Shown here: positions 26,763-35,726 of the stretch, in pieces
Layout: every line of letters begins with the position of its first letter
Numbering within the stretch: position 1 is the first letter of the stretch
Source: an uncultured Thermomicrobium sp.
GTDB lineage: Bacteria; Chloroflexota; Chloroflexia; Thermomicrobiales; Thermomicrobiaceae
NCBI GenBank assembly: GCA_938028665.1
Contig: CALIMB010000033.1
Span: 54,862-118,861 of the forward strand
DNA length: 64,000 bases
Reading direction: 5' to 3'
Position numbers and translations under genes: made by a program
The notes under the pieces: generated by a model
The model's input: only the letters and a program-made list of their open reading frames with translations
The model's database searches: none
Told to the model about the DNA's origin: nothing

Positions 26763-27242
26763 TCACATGGGGTTTGCGATCGGGACGACCCGCGCTTTGG
26801 ACACGCGAACAAGTTCTTCGGGAGAGATTTCCAGCATCGTATGGTCGTCCCCACCGCCACCATAAACGACAGATTCCTCCAGAACGGCCGGGTCGACGAT
26901 GACCGGCACGGGCGTGGTGTGCCCGACCGGTGGAGTTGCTCCGGGTGAGTAACCCGTAACCGCTGCAACCCGCTCGGCGGGGGCGAGTGTCAGCTGGTCA
27001 TAGCCGATCGCTGCTGCGAGCAGTGCACGATCAACACGCTGATCGCCTCGGACGACGGCGAGCACGCAATTGCCATCCAGAGCGCAGAAGAGAAGAGATT
27101 TGACGATGCACCCCGGTGGGACACCAAGCGCCTGTGCCGCCTCGGCAACAGTCCGCGTCGGTTGGTCGAGACGCAGCAGCCGGGCCTGGACTCCCTCACG
27201 TCTGAGAAATGTTTCGAGCATCGTTGTGCCCCGTCGTGACAT
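26763..27242 (-). CDS. YbaK/ProX-family aminoacyl-tRNA deacylase
   Basis: 159 residues. YbaK fold: VKSLLFCALDGNCVLAVVRGDQRVD and GYSPGATPPVGHTTP, with the catalytic-type Lys in IVKSL. These proteins remove mischarged amino acids (Cys or Ala) from tRNA-Pro and related tRNAs. Start at 27242: CGGAGTGCACT upstream; Met8 is an alternative. Lies 19 nt after the greA stop, same strand, so probably cotranscribed. Confidence 0.82.
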   Translation of the reverse strand: MSRRGTTMLETFLRREGVQARLLRLDQPTRTVAEAAQALGVPPGCIVKSLLFCALDGNCVLAVVRGDQRVDRALLAAAIGYDQLTLAPAERVAAVTGYSPGATPPVGHTTPVPVIVDPAVLEESVVYGGGGDDHTMLEISPEELVRVSKARVVPIANPM

Positions 27243-27261
27243 AGTGCACTCCGAGAACCAG

Positions 27262-27732
27262 TCAGGTCACCTGAAGAATACGTGCCGTGATCTGACCGTT
27301 CGGAGTCTCGATCGTCACTACATCGCCGACTTGGCGACCGAGTAATGCTTTGCCGACTGGTGACTCGTTCGAGATGCGGCCGGCCGATGGTTTGGCCTCG
27401 ATTGCACCGACGATCGTATACGTCTCAATCTCCCCATCAATCTCGATAGTGACGGTTGAGCCGACGCGGACGACCGAGCGGTCGCCTTCGGTGGGCTCTT
27501 CAATGAGTTCGACCCGCTTGAGGAGTTCTTCAATTTCACGGATACGCCCCTCGATGAACGCTTGGTCATGCTTGGCGGCATCGTAGGCGGCGTTTTCCCG
27601 GATGTCGCCATGCTCACGCGCCTCTTGGATGACGCGTGCGATTTCCGGTCGGCGATGCTTAACAAGATACTCATATTCTCGGCGGAGTGCATCCAATCCT
27701 TCTCGCGTAATCGGAATTCGCTCACGAGTCAT
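27262..27732 (-). CDS. greA: Transcription elongation factor GreA
   Basis: 156 residues. N-terminal coiled coil (ITREGLDALRREYEYLVKHR..IRENAAYDAAKHDQ) with the acidic tip, and C-terminal FKBP-like domain ending with NESPVGKALLGRQVGDVV. It rescues backtracked RNA polymerase. GTAGGAGG 11 nt upstream sets the start. Divergent from the aminotransferase at 27967. Confidence 0.95.
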   Translation of the reverse strand: MTRERIPITREGLDALRREYEYLVKHRRPEIARVIQEAREHGDIRENAAYDAAKHDQAFIEGRIREIEELLKRVELIEEPTEGDRSVVRVGSTVTIEIDGEIETYTIVGAIEAKPSAGRISNESPVGKALLGRQVGDVVTIETPNGQITARILQVT

Positions 27733-27966
27733 CGTCGCGTGACCTCCTACAGGACAGATTTGGAGTGCTTCTTTGCTCGCTCATTTGCTTGCAGGCGCGT
27801 TCCTTTCTCGGACGCGAATGGTAATGATAGCGAAAGCGTTTCCAGGTGACTACGGCAGCCAGCACCAGGGTTGTATGCCCCAACTAGGCGTCGCAAATCA
27901 CCGTGGACGCGACAGGCTCCTCTCGGGAACAATCGTGTGGGTCCGTAGGCGGACGAGGAGGGCGGT

Positions 27967-29325
27967 ATGAGACAAGTCGAGACCTGGAATGCGGCGGAGC
28001 TGGTTCAGAAGGATATCGCGCACCATCTCCATCCCTTGACGAACCTGCACCAGCTTCGTCGAGGGGGGCCACTGGTACTAGTCCGAGGAGAGGGGGTATG
28101 GGTCTGGGATGTGGAAGGGCGACGATACCTCGACGGATTTGCAGGGTTATGGAACGTGAATGTGGGCCATGGTCGCCGCGAACTGGCTGAGGCTGCCCGA
28201 GCACAGATGGAGCGGGTTGCGTTTGTCCCGACCTTCTTCGGGTTGGCTAGTCCGCCGACGATTGAGCTGGCGGCACGTTTGGCTGATCTTTTCCCCGAGC
28301 CGCTTAACCACTTCCAGTTCACCTCCGGTGGCGCAGAATCGAACGAGACAGCGATCAAGATTGCTCGTTATTACTGGTGGCTTAAAGGGCAACCCGACCG
28401 CATCAAGATCTTGTCACGGCGGATGGCCTATCACGGTATCGCGATGGGGGCTTTGTCAGCAACGGGTGTACCGTCCTACTGGGAGGGGTTCGGACCACGA
28501 CCCCCAGGATTTATCCATTTAACGGCCCCATACAAATATCGTTTCGGCGATGGGCTCTCTGATGAGGAATTTGTGGCACGCCTGGTACAGGAACTCGAGG
28601 AGACGATTCAACGCGAGGGGCCGGAGACGATCGCTGCGTTCATCGGGGAGCCGGTTCAAGGTGCAGGCGGCGTGGTGGTTCCACCGGACGGGTACTGGCC
28701 AGCCGTCGCCAGCGTTCTACGGCGGTATGGTATCTTGCTCATTCTTGACGAGGTCATCACTGGTTTTGGGCGTACGGGAACGCTCTTCGGTCTGCAACAG
28801 TATGGGATCGTGCCGGACATTGTGACCTTCGCCAAGGGGATCACGTCCGGATATCTTCCACTGGGCGGGGTAGGAGTAAGTGACGAAATCGCGGATACCT
28901 TGGCTAGTGCTGATCGCGTCTTTATGCATGGCTTTACCTATTCGGGACATCCGGTGTCTTGTGCCGTCGCACTCCGTAATCTCGATATTTTGCTTACAGA
29001 ACGACTGTGGGAGAACGCGGCGGAAGCTGGGGCGTATCTTCTGGCAGCGTTGCGGCAACTCGAGGAGCGCCCCTACGTCGGCGAGGTGCGTGGCAAGGGA
29101 CTGATGCTCCTCATTGAAGTCGTCCAGGACAAGGTTACCAAGGAAAAGTACCCACCAGCGTTTCAGCTTGGTCCCAAACTGGAGGCCGCAACCCGACGCC
29201 GCGGTGTTATTGTCCGCTGCACACCGGATGGAGTCATCCTTGCACCGCCGCTGATCATTTCCCGCGAGGAATGTGATGTGCTCATTGAGGCTGTGGCAGG
29301 GGCATTGACCGACGTACTCGAATAG
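27967..29325 (+). CDS. Class III (omega) aminotransferase, second copy
   Basis: 452 residues. Same family as the gene at 2402: DEVITGFGRTGT with Asp261 and the PLP lysine Lys290 in FAKGITSGYLPLGG. Shared stretches around DGFAGLWNVNVGHGRRELAE and VRGKGLMLLIEV suggest paralogues with different substrates. GGAGGGCGGT precedes ATG. Monocistronic by context. Confidence 0.9.
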   Translation: MRQVETWNAAELVQKDIAHHLHPLTNLHQLRRGGPLVLVRGEGVWVWDVEGRRYLDGFAGLWNVNVGHGRRELAEAARAQMERVAFVPTFFGLASPPTIELAARLADLFPEPLNHFQFTSGGAESNETAIKIARYYWWLKGQPDRIKILSRRMAYHGIAMGALSATGVPSYWEGFGPRPPGFIHLTAPYKYRFGDGLSDEEFVARLVQELEETIQREGPETIAAFIGEPVQGAGGVVVPPDGYWPAVASVLRRYGILLILDEVITGFGRTGTLFGLQQYGIVPDIVTFAKGITSGYLPLGGVGVSDEIADTLASADRVFMHGFTYSGHPVSCAVALRNLDILLTERLWENAAEAGAYLLAALRQLEERPYVGEVRGKGLMLLIEVVQDKVTKEKYPPAFQLGPKLEAATRRRGVIVRCTPDGVILAPPLIISREECDVLIEAVAGALTDVLE

Positions 29326-30181
29326 TGGCTAAACGGGCGCCGCCTCAGCTTGCGGGAAAGGGTTGAATGGTACGGGGCAAGTGATCAGCCGCTCTCTGTG
29401 GTGCTCTGCATTTTCGCAGCGGCGACGCGTCGGTTCTTATGGAGTCGTATAGGAGGCGGTGATTCAGGCCGCCGCAAACTGACTTGCCGGATAATGACGC
29501 GTGAACCACTAGCCTGTCGTGGTGTAGCCGATCCGTCCTGTAATAAGAGGGGATTGCCCAAGACACGTGTGCTCGATGACCGTGAAAGCAGGAACTGACT
29601 CCCGGAAGCTGGATCGACACGATGGTCTCCACAGTACAAGCTGCGTTTTGATCAGTCTACTCGCGACTGAAGGGAATACGTCAGTCGTCGCAAGGCGACA
29701 TTAGTGGCGACGGAGGTTGTGTCGAGTTCCAAGGAGATCCTCGGCGAGCCCTTCTCGGGCGGGTCCTGATCCAGCTCGGGATCGTGGCGGCTGACCAGGC
29801 ATTGGTCATAGCCCTCGGATGGGAGGTCCGGTTGGTTAGCAGGAAGAAACGGGTGGTTGCCAACGGGATTCTCCAGGTGGCGTGGGAAGGCTACCGCAAG
29901 CATCTCCTTGACTACCGAGGGAATAAGTGGAGAAGTTCCGGGCCGGATGCAGGAAGAACGTGAACGTCTGATTGTGAGTGTTACCGCCGTCTTTCGCGGT
30001 GTGACCCTTTGCGGAGTCACTCTATGACCGTGGACACTCTTGCTCGCTGGCTTGTGGGTAATCGGAGCTTGGCCGAACTCAGTAGGTGATTAAGGGGGCG
30101 CAGCTGGAATCTTCCGCCACGCTTCCTTTGGTCCCGTGTTACGCTCGATACGGGGACAGGATGCCCATGGAGGAACCAACG
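29326..30181. other. Intergenic region without a recognisable gene
   Basis: About 850 nt between an aminotransferase and moaC. A plus-strand frame stays open for 104 codons at 29652-29963, with protein-like composition and GC-rich third positions but no start codon before the middle. It may be a decayed gene fragment. Open frames on the other strand are its mirror. No promoter or terminator is convincing. Confidence 0.4.
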
Positions 30182-30661
30182 ATGACGGACCTCACACACT
30201 TTGACGAGCGTGGTCAAGCGCGCATGGTGGATGTTCATGCGAAACCAGAAACGCAGCGGGTGGCTGTCGCGCGAGGGCGCGTGCAGGTTCAACCAGAGAC
30301 GCTCCGAATCGTGCGCGAAGGACGCGCGGCGAAGGGGGATGTCCTCGGTGTCGCCCGCATCGCCGGAATTATGGCTGCGAAACGGACGGCTGATCTGATC
30401 CCCCTTTGTCATCCGATTCCGCTGACGAAGGTCGAAGTCGATCTGGAACTAAACGAGGCTGAATCGTGTATCGAGATTGAGGCACGAGTCGAGACAATCG
30501 CTCGGACGGGCGTCGAAATGGAAGCACTGACGGCTGTCAGCGTCGCAGCGCTGACAGTGTACGATATGCTGAAGGCAGTTGACCGAGGGATGATGATCGA
30601 CGCGATTGGGCTTGTACTCAAAGCGGGAGGCCGGAGCGGTGAATGGCGCCGCTCCGGCTGA
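30182..30661 (+). CDS. moaC: Cyclic pyranopterin monophosphate synthase
   Basis: 159 residues. Second step of molybdenum cofactor synthesis after MoaA. Typical motifs: [31 protein letters not shown] in the first half (about 44-75) and [21 protein letters not shown] with the catalytic KAVDRGM. The ATG at 30182 has GGAGGAACCAACG before it; a longer frame from 30086 lacks a ribosome site. Other moa genes are not in the window. Ends 7 nt before the convergent mnmA. Confidence 0.95.
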   Translation: MTDLTHFDERGQARMVDVHAKPETQRVAVARGRVQVQPETLRIVREGRAAKGDVLGVARIAGIMAAKRTADLIPLCHPIPLTKVEVDLELNEAESCIEIEARVETIARTGVEMEALTAVSVAALTVYDMLKAVDRGMMIDAIGLVLKAGGRSGEWRRSG

Positions 30662-30668
30662 CGTGGTC

Positions 30669-31760
30669 TCAGTCAGCGGCAGAGGCTAAGAGCTTGGGTT
30701 CGTCGGCACGCACTCGTTCGATGTGTCCGGCGATGCCGCCGCCTACCACACGATCCTCGACATACAGCACAACGGACTGACCCGGAGCGAGCGGGGGCGC
30801 TGGTTCGTCGAAAATAACCCAGCCACCCTCGACGCGTGCTGGAATCCGTGGTCCCTGGTAACGCAGCCGAGCCTCTCCGGTAGTCACCGGCTCATGCCAG
30901 ATCGGATCAACCAAGTGCACAGCCCGGGTGAGGATCCGCTCACGCGGTGCGACACGCACCACAGCTCCGTCTGGCTCGATGGCTGCGATGTAACGGCGCT
31001 GCGGTGTTGGATGCGTCCACTGGAGCCCACGGCGCTGGCCGATCGTGACGAAGGCAATGCCCGGATGAGCCCCCACGACCTGACCGTGCTCGTCGACGAG
31101 TGGACCGGGACGTGCGGTTTCCGGACGCCGCTGGGCGACCAGTTGGCCAATACCACCGTAGGTCTTGGCAAAGCACAGATCCACGGATGAGGGCTTTTGG
31201 GCCACAAACAAACCTGCGTCGCGAGCAATCGCGCGGACTGTTGGCTTGTCGTAGTCGCCAAGCAGGAAAACCAAGCGCTCGAGCTGTTCGGGTGTCAGCC
31301 GGTACAGGACGTATGACTGGTCGCGCTGGCGATCTCGCGCCTCGGCGAGCCGCCAGCCTGTGGAGGTCCAAACCTTGCGAACATAATGTCCTGTTGCGAC
31401 GTACCGGATACCGAGTGCGTCGGCGAGCTCGAGCAATGCGGGGATGCGGACCCGATGGTTGCAGAAGATGCAAGGATTTGGCGTTTCGGCTCGTGCGTAG
31501 TGTTCGACGGTCGGCGCAACGACGTGGCGCTCAAACTCGGGACGCAAGTCGCGCACGTAGAACGGAATGCCGAGTTGAGTAGCGACGGCTCGCGCATCTG
31601 CCGCAGCGGCATCACCGCAGCAAACACCCTCCAAATCAGGAGCAGCGTCAAAAAGGCGCAAATGTATCCCTACCGGCTCCCAACCGGCTCGCTTCAACAG
31701 ATACGCTGTGACGGCGCTATCCACGCCGCCGGACAATGCCACCAGAATCCGCTCAGCCAT
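30669..31760 (-). CDS. mnmA: tRNA-specific 2-thiouridylase MnmA
   Basis: 363 residues. PP-loop ATP pyrophosphatase motif LSGGVDSAV near the N-terminus, the catalytic cysteine in NPCIFCNHRV and the second cysteine in SSVDLCF, and the C-terminal barrel. Makes 2-thiouridine at position 34 of Lys, Glu and Gln tRNAs. A TACACT-like -10 lies in the 60 nt upstream, without a clear -35. Confidence 0.95.
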   Translation of the reverse strand: MAERILVALSGGVDSAVTAYLLKRAGWEPVGIHLRLFDAAPDLEGVCCGDAAAADARAVATQLGIPFYVRDLRPEFERHVVAPTVEHYARAETPNPCIFCNHRVRIPALLELADALGIRYVATGHYVRKVWTSTGWRLAEARDRQRDQSYVLYRLTPEQLERLVFLLGDYDKPTVRAIARDAGLFVAQKPSSVDLCFAKTYGGIGQLVAQRRPETARPGPLVDEHGQVVGAHPGIAFVTIGQRRGLQWTHPTPQRRYIAAIEPDGAVVRVAPRERILTRAVHLVDPIWHEPVTTGEARLRYQGPRIPARVEGGWVIFDEPAPPLAPGQSVVLYVEDRVVGGGIAGHIERVRADEPKLLASAAD

Positions 31761-31832
31761 CGTTCCTCACCACCGGTATCCAGTACACGGTAACCAACAA
31801 AGTGTAGCACAGCGACGCATCATCATTCCAGC

Positions 31833-32546
31833 TCAGTCGATCTGATACCGACCGATTTGGTAGCTTCGTGCATCAGGAGTGAGTACGGTGACTGACCCGC
31901 CGAGCGACGCCTCTTCCGAAGGGCCTGTGCGGACAAGTAGCGCCCCGGGAAGCGGGACGAGGAAATCTCTCCAGGGAAGCCGAAGTGGGACGAGTTGCGG
32001 CTGAAGCCCCTGAATGGCAAGGCCATTGACTTGGGAGTCGGTGGTGACCCACCGCTGCAGGAGAGGACTTATGCGTGGGCCAAGAAGGAGCGCTGCAGCC
32101 AGGCCCACCAAAAAGGGTAGGAACGATACTTGGCGCAAGAGGAGCAATGTAGTGAGGAAGGCGAGGGCGAGAACCAGCTGGCTAGCAACGAGTGTTGTGC
32201 CACAGCGAGGGTGGATTGCGAGCTGCCGCTCACCTCGCTGGAGGCGCTCTAGACCTTCCTGAGCGGCTTCAAGGACAAGTGCTGGAGCTATGGGGCCAAA
32301 GATAAGGAAGCCATCCTGACGTGCAAGACCAGCCAGTCTTGTCGGACCCAAGCGTTCTTCAATCACATTGATAGTCGCGTGCTCCAGCGCGTGATTGCGC
32401 CGCAACTGTCGGTTCTGGAGAAGCCGCATGAGTTGGCCAGGCGCCGTGACCAAGGTCACCAGTGAGGTGACGGTCAAACCGACCAGAACCGTCAGGGCCA
32501 GTAAGCCAATCACCAGAAGAATGGTGACGAGCAGGAGAAGAAGCAC
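31833..32546 (-). CDS. DUF6391-like membrane protein with conserved His/Cys motifs
   Basis: 237 residues. Helix at about 3-35, a soluble middle with RRNHALEHATI and AIHPRCGTTLVASQLVL, then two helices (about 105-150) and a C-terminal beta-rich part. The NHALEH and HPRCGT motifs look like metal-binding or catalytic elements. I recognise the pattern as DUF6391-like; no function is established. The GTG at 32546 is chosen because GGAGG lies 5 nt upstream; the longer frame from 32591 has no ribosome site. Divergent from the MarR gene. Confidence 0.65.
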   Translation of the reverse strand: MLLLLLVTILLVIGLLALTVLVGLTVTSLVTLVTAPGQLMRLLQNRQLRRNHALEHATINVIEERLGPTRLAGLARQDGFLIFGPIAPALVLEAAQEGLERLQRGERQLAIHPRCGTTLVASQLVLALAFLTTLLLLRQVSFLPFLVGLAAALLLGPRISPLLQRWVTTDSQVNGLAIQGLQPQLVPLRLPWRDFLVPLPGALLVRTGPSEEASLGGSVTVLTPDARSYQIGRYQID

Positions 32547-32648
32547 AGGGACCTCCAGCGTCTGCGACTGTTTCTGGAGCCAGTATGCCACATTGGACGC
32601 CGATCTTGTTTGATGAGTAAAATACTAAGTGTTCGAAGGGATAGATCT

Positions 32649-33110
32649 GTGCAGGACGCGACTGCACTTCGTGTGGAAGTTGCCGAACTCCTCCTCGAAC
32701 TCACACGCTCGTTACGGCGGCAGACGCACCCAGTCAGGCAGGGCGAGTTAACTCCTGAGCAGTTCTGGCTTCTGAAGCGCCTCTGGCTGCGAGGGCCGTT
32801 ACGGATCAGTGAGCTCGCGAGCGAACTCGGTGTTACCCCGGCATCGGTCACGGTCGCATGCCAGCGCTTGCAGCGGGCTGGGCTGCTTCACCGTGAGCGC
32901 GGAGCGTCTGGTGACGAGCGAGTCGTCATCGTTTCGCTGACCAGCGAAGGGCAGGAACGGTTGCGTCAATGGCAAGAACAGCGGCGCGCCTACTTGGTCG
33001 AACTCCTCGCTGTGTTGAGTCCTGAGGAGTTGGCGACCTTGCGACCACTGCTCGCGCGGCTGGTTGCTGCGGCGGAGCGAGGGGATGAAGTCGGTGATGC
33101 CGCTAGTTGA
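32649..33110 (+). CDS. MarR-family transcriptional regulator
   Basis: 153 residues from the GTG at 32649, which has GAAGGGA 7 nt before it; an in-frame ATG at 32613 has no ribosome site. A winged helix-turn-helix is plain (RISELASELGVTPASVTVACQRLQRAGLLHRER, about 60-92) followed by the dimer helix. It overlaps the next ABC ATPase gene by 26 nt, so it likely controls this exporter operon. A TAAAAT -10-like box sits at 32618, which would support the later start. Confidence 0.82.
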   Translation: MQDATALRVEVAELLLELTRSLRRQTHPVRQGELTPEQFWLLKRLWLRGPLRISELASELGVTPASVTVACQRLQRAGLLHRERGASGDERVVIVSLTSEGQERLRQWQEQRRAYLVELLAVLSPEELATLRPLLARLVAAAERGDEVGDAAS

Positions 33111-33891
33111 AGTGACAGAGCTCGTGCGGCGCTTTGGGGACGTCCTTGCGGTCGATCACGTCAGTTTCGCGATTGAGGCGGGAGAGGTGTTCGCGCTGCT
33201 CGGGCCGAACGGAGCTGGGAAGACCACGACGATTCGCATGCTGGTCACGCTCTTGCGTCCGACCAGTGGGAGGGTGCTCATTGCAGGAGTCGATGCGCTG
33301 CGCTATCCCGATCGGGTGCGGCGGTTGCTTGGATACGTGCCGCAGACGCTGTCAGCTGATGGCTCGTTGACCGGTTACGAGAACCTGCTGATGGTTGCCA
33401 AATTGCTCCGTATTCCCCGACGGGATCGGGAACGAGCGATTGCTGAGGTCTTGGATCTCGCTCGGCTGAACGAAGCTGCGGATCGCCTGGTACGGACCTA
33501 CTCAGGCGGAATGGTGCGACGATTGGAAATTGCCCAGGCGATCCTTCACCGGCCAATGCTTCTAGTGCTCGACGAGCCGACGATTGGACTTGATCCGACG
33601 GCGCGTCGGGCAGTTTGGGAGGCACTCCAAGAACTCCGGCGGCGAGAGGGGACAACCCTGCTGGTTACCACCCATTACATGGAGGAAGCCGAGCTTCACT
33701 GCGAGCGTGTCGGGATTATGAATCGTGGTCGCTTGGTCGCTCTTGGGACGCCAGGGGAGTTGAAGGCGAGCATCGAGGGAGCACGGTCGCTCGATGATGT
33801 ATTCACGGCGTTGACTGGCGATACGTTGGAGTCCGGAGGATCCTTCAGTGAGGTCAGACAGCTTCGTCGGCGTCTCCGACGTTTCGGTTGA
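33085..33891 (+). CDS. ABC transporter ATP-binding protein (drug/lipid exporter type)
   Basis: 268 residues. Walker A GPNGAGKTT, signature YSGGM, Walker B LLVLDEPT and the switch His in VTTHYM are all intact. C-terminal tail ends in SLDDVFTALTGD as in DrrA/NodI-type ATPases paired with an ABC-2 permease. ATG 33085 has GGAG 8 nt upstream. Overlaps marR before and the permease gene after, a tightly coupled operon. Substrate unknown. Confidence 0.92.
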   Translation: MKSVMPLVEVTELVRRFGDVLAVDHVSFAIEAGEVFALLGPNGAGKTTTIRMLVTLLRPTSGRVLIAGVDALRYPDRVRRLLGYVPQTLSADGSLTGYENLLMVAKLLRIPRRDRERAIAEVLDLARLNEAADRLVRTYSGGMVRRLEIAQAILHRPMLLVLDEPTIGLDPTARRAVWEALQELRRREGTTLLVTTHYMEEAELHCERVGIMNRGRLVALGTPGELKASIEGARSLDDVFTALTGDTLESGGSFSEVRQLRRRLRRFG

Positions 33892-34705
33892 TCTAGCTAC
33901 GCGGTTGACGGAGGCGCTCCGGCCGCGATCTCTCGGAGAGCAAGCAGTGAATTTTATCTTGGCATCTCTCGTGGTAGCGGAGGTGGAAGCTCGTCGCATC
34001 CGGCACGATCCTTGGGAGGTCTTGACGCGGGCAATTCAGCCGCTTCTGTGGTTAACCGTTTTCGGGCAGGCGGTTGCCCGAGCTCGTCTCTTTGCTGGAC
34101 AGGACGACTATCTCTCGTTCATGGCGCCGGGGATTCTGGCGCAATCGGTCATGTTCACCTCGATCTTCTATGGTCTTGCCATCATCTGGGAACGAGACGC
34201 GGGAGTTCTCCAGAAGATTCTCGTCCTGCCGGTGCCGCGGGCGAGTTTCGTAGCTGGGAAGGGACTCGGGGCCGGGCTACGCGCGCTGATTCAGGGTGCT
34301 GTGATCGTGCTGGTAGCTGTTGCAATGGGAATCCATCTTGAGGTCCGTCCCGTGTCTCTGCTTACCTGCACAGTGGCGATTCTTCTGGGCGCAGGAGTAT
34401 TTGCAACCCTCTCTATGCTGCTCGCGACGCTCTTGAAGACGCGGGAGCGGTTCATGGGCGTTGGCCAAGTACTCACCATGCCTTTGTTCTTCGCCAGCAA
34501 CGCTATCTACCCACTCGATATCATGCCAACTTGGCTACGTATCCTGGCACACATGAATCCGTTGAGTTATCTCGTAGAGCTCTTGCGCGGGGCGCTTGTG
34601 CAGGGAAACCCACTAGGCGTCCTGCGTGACTGGCTCGTATTGTTGGTCTGGCTCGGAGTGTTACAAGTGGTAGTGAGCCGCCGTTACGACCGTGTGCTGT
34701 TGTAA
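33848..34705 (+). CDS. ABC-2 type permease
   Basis: 285 residues, six membrane helices and the ABC-2 region MNPLSYLVELLRGAL near the C-terminus. GTG start with GGAGG 8 nt upstream, inside the end of the ATPase gene (44-nt overlap). Forms a DrrAB-like exporter with the ATPase at 33085. Substrate not predictable. Confidence 0.9.
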   Translation: MRSDSFVGVSDVSVDLATRLTEALRPRSLGEQAVNFILASLVVAEVEARRIRHDPWEVLTRAIQPLLWLTVFGQAVARARLFAGQDDYLSFMAPGILAQSVMFTSIFYGLAIIWERDAGVLQKILVLPVPRASFVAGKGLGAGLRALIQGAVIVLVAVAMGIHLEVRPVSLLTCTVAILLGAGVFATLSMLLATLLKTRERFMGVGQVLTMPLFFASNAIYPLDIMPTWLRILAHMNPLSYLVELLRGALVQGNPLGVLRDWLVLLVWLGVLQVVVSRRYDRVLL

Positions 34706-34816
34706 GCCTGCGTAAGACGCGGCAGAAGGCTCCGGATGACCTGTACTTTCTGACGGGAACCCTGACCCGACCCATTCCGTCTTCTCAGCGAGGTTGTCAT
34801 GGGCGGGAGGATGACA

Positions 34817-35659
34817 ATGGGAAGGGTTCTCCTATGGCTCTGTCTGGTGCTGATCATATCACTTGGGTGCAAGCAATCCACCGAACTGCTCCCAAGAGGG
34901 CCAACGGAACCGATGACACAGAGCGCACCTGGTGCTGAAGCTACTTCACCAGGCAGCCGGCTTCCCCCCGGAGGCCGCCTCATCATTCGCGAAGCTGAAC
35001 TTCTTGTCGAGTGTGACGATCCCATTGCGGTGGCAAGAGGAGTTCAGCACCTGGTGACCAAGTTAGGGGGATTCGTGGCAGAGTCGGACGTGGCCGAGCC
35101 TGGAAATAAGAGTGGACCACGTCAAGCATCGTTGATCGTTATGGTTCCAGCAGACAAACTGGAGGACTTTCTGGCCACGGTCGCGGAGCAGCCTGGGGTC
35201 TCGCGTGTTCCCAGTGAGCGCGTGCGAAGCAGCGATGTCACTGAGGAAGTGCTTGATCTCACTGCGCGCCGGAGAACGTTGGAACGGACCGAAGCACGCC
35301 TTCAGACGCTGCTCGAGCGAGCTCAGACGATCGATGAGATTCTGCGTGTGGAGCAGGAGCTCACCCGCGTGCGAACGGAGATTGAGCAGGTCGTGGAGCG
35401 TCAACAGTTCCTCGAGCGACGGATCCAATATGCCCGGGTTGCTCTCCTCCTTGTTCCCAGTCCACGCCGCTTGGAGCCAGGTTTCACCGAGACGGCTCGC
35501 GAGGCGTGGTCGGCCTCACTCTTCTTCCTACGGTTGGTCATCCGTAGCGCCGTGTGGGCGATTGTGTTACCGTGGTGGATGTGGAGTACGCTGCTGGTGA
35601 CAGTAGTGTTGGGGTTACTCTGGTGGCGACGAAGGTTCTCCTTAGTTTCAAGAGAGTAA
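34817..35659 (+). CDS. DUF4349-type lipoprotein
   Basis: 280 residues. Signal peptide and lipobox LIISLGC (Cys18). The DUF4349 region covers about 55-240: VTKLGGFVAESDV, a VPADKLEDFLATV segment, DLTARRRTLERTEARL and a long coiled coil; then a C-terminal membrane helix and basic tail. The ATG at 34817 is chosen by GGGAGG spacing (7 nt). Likely the last gene of the MarR/ABC operon (111 nt after the permease). Function of the family is unknown. Confidence 0.82.
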   Translation: MGRVLLWLCLVLIISLGCKQSTELLPRGPTEPMTQSAPGAEATSPGSRLPPGGRLIIREAELLVECDDPIAVARGVQHLVTKLGGFVAESDVAEPGNKSGPRQASLIVMVPADKLEDFLATVAEQPGVSRVPSERVRSSDVTEEVLDLTARRRTLERTEARLQTLLERAQTIDEILRVEQELTRVRTEIEQVVERQQFLERRIQYARVALLLVPSPRRLEPGFTETAREAWSASLFFLRLVIRSAVWAIVLPWWMWSTLLVTVVLGLLWWRRRFSLVSRE

Positions 35660-35697
35660 CAAAATAAGGTAGTATCCTATCACTGAAAAATGAAGTA

Positions 35698-35725
35698 ATC
35701 CTATTGAGCTAATAGGATATTTCTT
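35698..35725 (+). terminator. Possible intrinsic terminator after the MarR/ABC/lipoprotein operon
   Basis: An 8-bp perfect stem ATCCTATT-GAGCT-AATAGGAT followed by ATTTCTT, 38 nt after the lipoprotein stop. The stem is AT-rich in GC-rich surroundings, so it may be weak. Confidence 0.45.
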
Positions 35726-35726
35726 A

